Shown: positions 62,648-64,000 of the stretch, piece after piece | How positions within the stretch are numbered: position 1 is the stretch's first letter | Layout of the letters: each line of letters starts with the position of its first letter | DNA from: JAJRZL01 sp964557855 | GTDB taxonomy: Bacteria > Zixibacteria > MSB-5A5 > GN15 > FEB-12 | Assembly (NCBI GenBank): GCA_964557855.1 | Contig: CAZLBP010000006.1 | Location: 1-64,000, forward strand | Direction: 5' to 3' | Length of the DNA: 64,000 bases | Translations under genes and position numbers: made by a program | Notes under the pieces: generated by a model | Seen by the model: the letters and a program-made list of their open reading frames with translations, nothing else | What the model was told of the DNA's origin: nothing | The model's database searches: none

Positions 62648-63372
62648 CCGCTGAAACGGCAACGGAACCGCTCCTGGACGTGCGGGGAGTATCCCGAGAG
62701 ATTCAGGACAGGACGATTGTCGACAACATCATTTTTTCGTTCGAAGCCGGGCGCATCTACACGATTATCGGACCCTCCGGAGCCGGAAAATCATCGGTGT
62801 TGCGGCTCCTGAACCGTCTCGATGAACCGACGTCCGGCGACATCCTCTTCCACGGCGTCTCCACGGCCGAACTCGACCCCTGTGGCATGCGCTGCAAAAT
62901 CGGATACCTGTTCCAGACACCACATATGTTTCCCGGCTCCGTACGCGACAATTTGTTGTACGCCGAGTGCTCCCTGCAATCGGATGACATAGAAAGGTTG
63001 ATGGAACAAGTCCAGATAGACCCATCGATGATCGACACCGATGCCTCTTCGCTCTCGGTCGGTCAGCAGCAGCGAGTGGCCCTGGGCAGGCTCCTGGCCA
63101 CCAACCCCGAGATCGCTCTCCTGGACGAACCGACCTCCGCTCTTGACCCCAGTTACACGGAACTGATCGAAAATACTATATTGTCAATTATAGACTGCTG
63201 CGACCTGACGGTGGTTATGGTCACTCACAATCCGGAACAAGCGCTGCGGATGGGCGGGCATACGCTATTGATGGTGGCCGGGCAGCTGGTCGAGGACGGC
63301 TCACCCGAACAACTGATACGAAACCCGTTGTCGGAACTGGGACAATTATATCGGGATAAGAGACTGAGATGA
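62644..63372 (+). CDS. fetA: ABC transporter ATP-binding protein (FetA-type)
   Basis: The NBD of an exporter. Walker A is GPSGAGKSSVLRLLNRL, the Q-loop region is IGYLFQTPHMFPGSV, the signature motif is SLSVGQQQRVALGRLLATNP, Walker B is IALLDEPTSALDPS, and the H-loop is VVMVTHNPEQA. Sequence and partner (a UPF0014 permease) resemble FetAB (YbbL/YbbM), an iron exporter that lowers oxidative damage in E. coli. Translation is coupled both to the nuclease upstream and to fetB downstream (ATGA overlap). Confidence 0.85.
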   Translation: MTAETATEPLLDVRGVSREIQDRTIVDNIIFSFEAGRIYTIIGPSGAGKSSVLRLLNRLDEPTSGDILFHGVSTAELDPCGMRCKIGYLFQTPHMFPGSVRDNLLYAECSLQSDDIERLMEQVQIDPSMIDTDASSLSVGQQQRVALGRLLATNPEIALLDEPTSALDPSYTELIENTILSIIDCCDLTVVMVTHNPEQALRMGGHTLLMVAGQLVEDGSPEQLIRNPLSELGQLYRDKRLR

Positions 63373-64000
63373 CGTCGCCGGGCTACATACAGGTGGCCCT
63401 CGGGCTGGTGCTGGTGGCGCTTTCGATCGGCATCGCCCGCTACTGGAGAATCCCGGTAGCCAAAGAAATGGCTCTGGGATCGGTGCGCTCGTTCATACAG
63501 CTCGTGGCGGTCGGCTATGCTCTGGAGTTCATCTTTAATCTCGAGTCCGTGCCGCTCATAATTCTGGCTATCCTGGTAATGATTACCGTCGGCGCCCATG
63601 CCGCCTCCGGCAGAGTAAAAAACCTCAAGCGAGGCTTTCTCATTTCTTTTGTCGCTATGACATCAGGCTCACTGGTCACCCTGGCCATTATGCTGGTCAT
63701 TGATATTATCCCGTTCGAGGCCCGCTACGTGATCCCCTTGGGCGGCATGATTATCAGCAACTCGATGAATGCCTCGGCGCTGTGCGTGACTCGACTCACG
63801 GCCGATGTTCGCAATTCGAAACTGGCCATCGAGAGCGCTCTGGCATTGGGTAAAAGCTGGTACGCAGCGACTCTCGAGATGCAGAGAGAGGCCTCAATCG
63901 CGGGCATGCTGTCGATTCTGAACTTCATGAAAACGGTCGGCATAGTGGCATTGCCGGGGGCAATGACCGGTATGATTCTTGGCGGGGCTGATCCCCTGGA
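63369..64000 (+). CDS. fetB: FetB-type ABC permease (UPF0014), truncated by the window edge
   Basis: About 210 codons are visible; the 3' end lies outside. Hallmarks of UPF0014: RYWRIPVAKEMALGSVRSFIQLVAVGY, VPLGGMIISNSMNASALCVTRL (GMxxxNSMN), SKLAIESALALGKSW and SILNFMKTVGIVALPGAMTGMILGGADP. Six to seven transmembrane helices are expected. The ATG at 63369 overlaps the fetA stop by 4 nt. The pair probably exports iron or another metal. Confidence 0.85.
   Translation, partial: MTSPGYIQVALGLVLVALSIGIARYWRIPVAKEMALGSVRSFIQLVAVGYALEFIFNLESVPLIILAILVMITVGAHAASGRVKNLKRGFLISFVAMTSGSLVTLAIMLVIDIIPFEARYVIPLGGMIISNSMNASALCVTRLTADVRNSKLAIESALALGKSWYAATLEMQREASIAGMLSILNFMKTVGIVALPGAMTGMILGGADPL

Overview
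ORGANISM. The window looks like a chromosomal piece of a Gram-negative, diderm bacterium of the FCB superphylum, most like candidate phylum Zixibacteria or a close relative (inference). The evidence is: two secreted proteases (120-2339, 57947-60805) ending in the paired Asn/Asp-rich dockerin-like modules common in uncultivated FCB genomes; outer-membrane proteins (FadL-like, PagL-like); lipoprotein signal peptides with lipoboxes; a bacillithiol-type deacetylase (BshB1-like); SLBB polysaccharide export; and cytochrome bd. Clear sigma-70-type promoters (TTGACA, 16-17 nt spacer, TATAAT-like) precede the tRNA-Glu gene and the umuD-like gene.

LAYOUT. 1-6.4 kb: secreted trypsin-like protease, pheA, small enzymes (CoA-binding, VOC, FAD-binding). 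6.6-8.5 kb: a decaying SOS polymerase operon; the umuD-like protein lacks its catalytic Lys and carries an in-frame palindrome, and umuC is cut by an amber codon. 8.7-18 kb: secreted/envelope cluster with a 1320-aa OmpA/peptidoglycan-binding/metzincin protein, a lipoprotein, a PNGase F homologue, a PagL-like protein, an SGNH hydrolase and a DUF3179 gene read through an in-frame TGA. 18-20.7 kb: DUF1737-cydA-cydB, then tRNA-Glu. 21-40 kb: a long minus-strand housekeeping block (lepA, GT39-TPR, cdaA, folP, ftsH, hpt, tilS, lipoprotein FKBP, purA, ysxC, lon, GT-C-like/TPR). 40-43 kb: membrane pseudokinase, an AT-rich foreign-looking gene and a patch of palindromic repeats. 43-46.6 kb: minus-strand redox cluster (FmdB zinc ribbon, a small membrane protein read through an in-frame TGA, DUF302, OsmC, DUF255 thioredoxin-like). 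46.8-51 kb: exopolysaccharide initiation and export. 51.6-64 kb: FadL-like, esterase-like lipoprotein, bshB1-like, methyltransferase, NfeD/SPFH pair, subtilisin-like protease, DUF6125-like, YhaM-like nuclease and a FetA/FetB-type ABC exporter running off the right edge.

MAIN DISCOVERY CANDIDATE. Two unrelated genes, a DUF3179 protein (TGA at 17284-17286) and a DUF6132-like 60-aa membrane protein (TGA at 43258-43256, minus strand), are each interrupted by one TGA exactly where the family has a conserved Cys. Both TGAs are followed by Pro-Leu and a nearby Cys (UxxC and UxxxC), and both have, about 20-26 nt downstream, a hairpin whose apical loop has G in its first two positions, which fits the bacterial SECIS consensus. 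Finding this twice in 64 kb argues for selenocysteine in two families I do not know as selenoproteins. No Sec machinery gene lies in the window, so this remains a prediction.

OTHER THEMES. Several proteins keep a fold but lose catalytic residues (UmuD-like K to R, pseudokinase, esterase-like Ser to Gly). A dispersed family of GC-rich palindromes lies between genes and once inside a gene.
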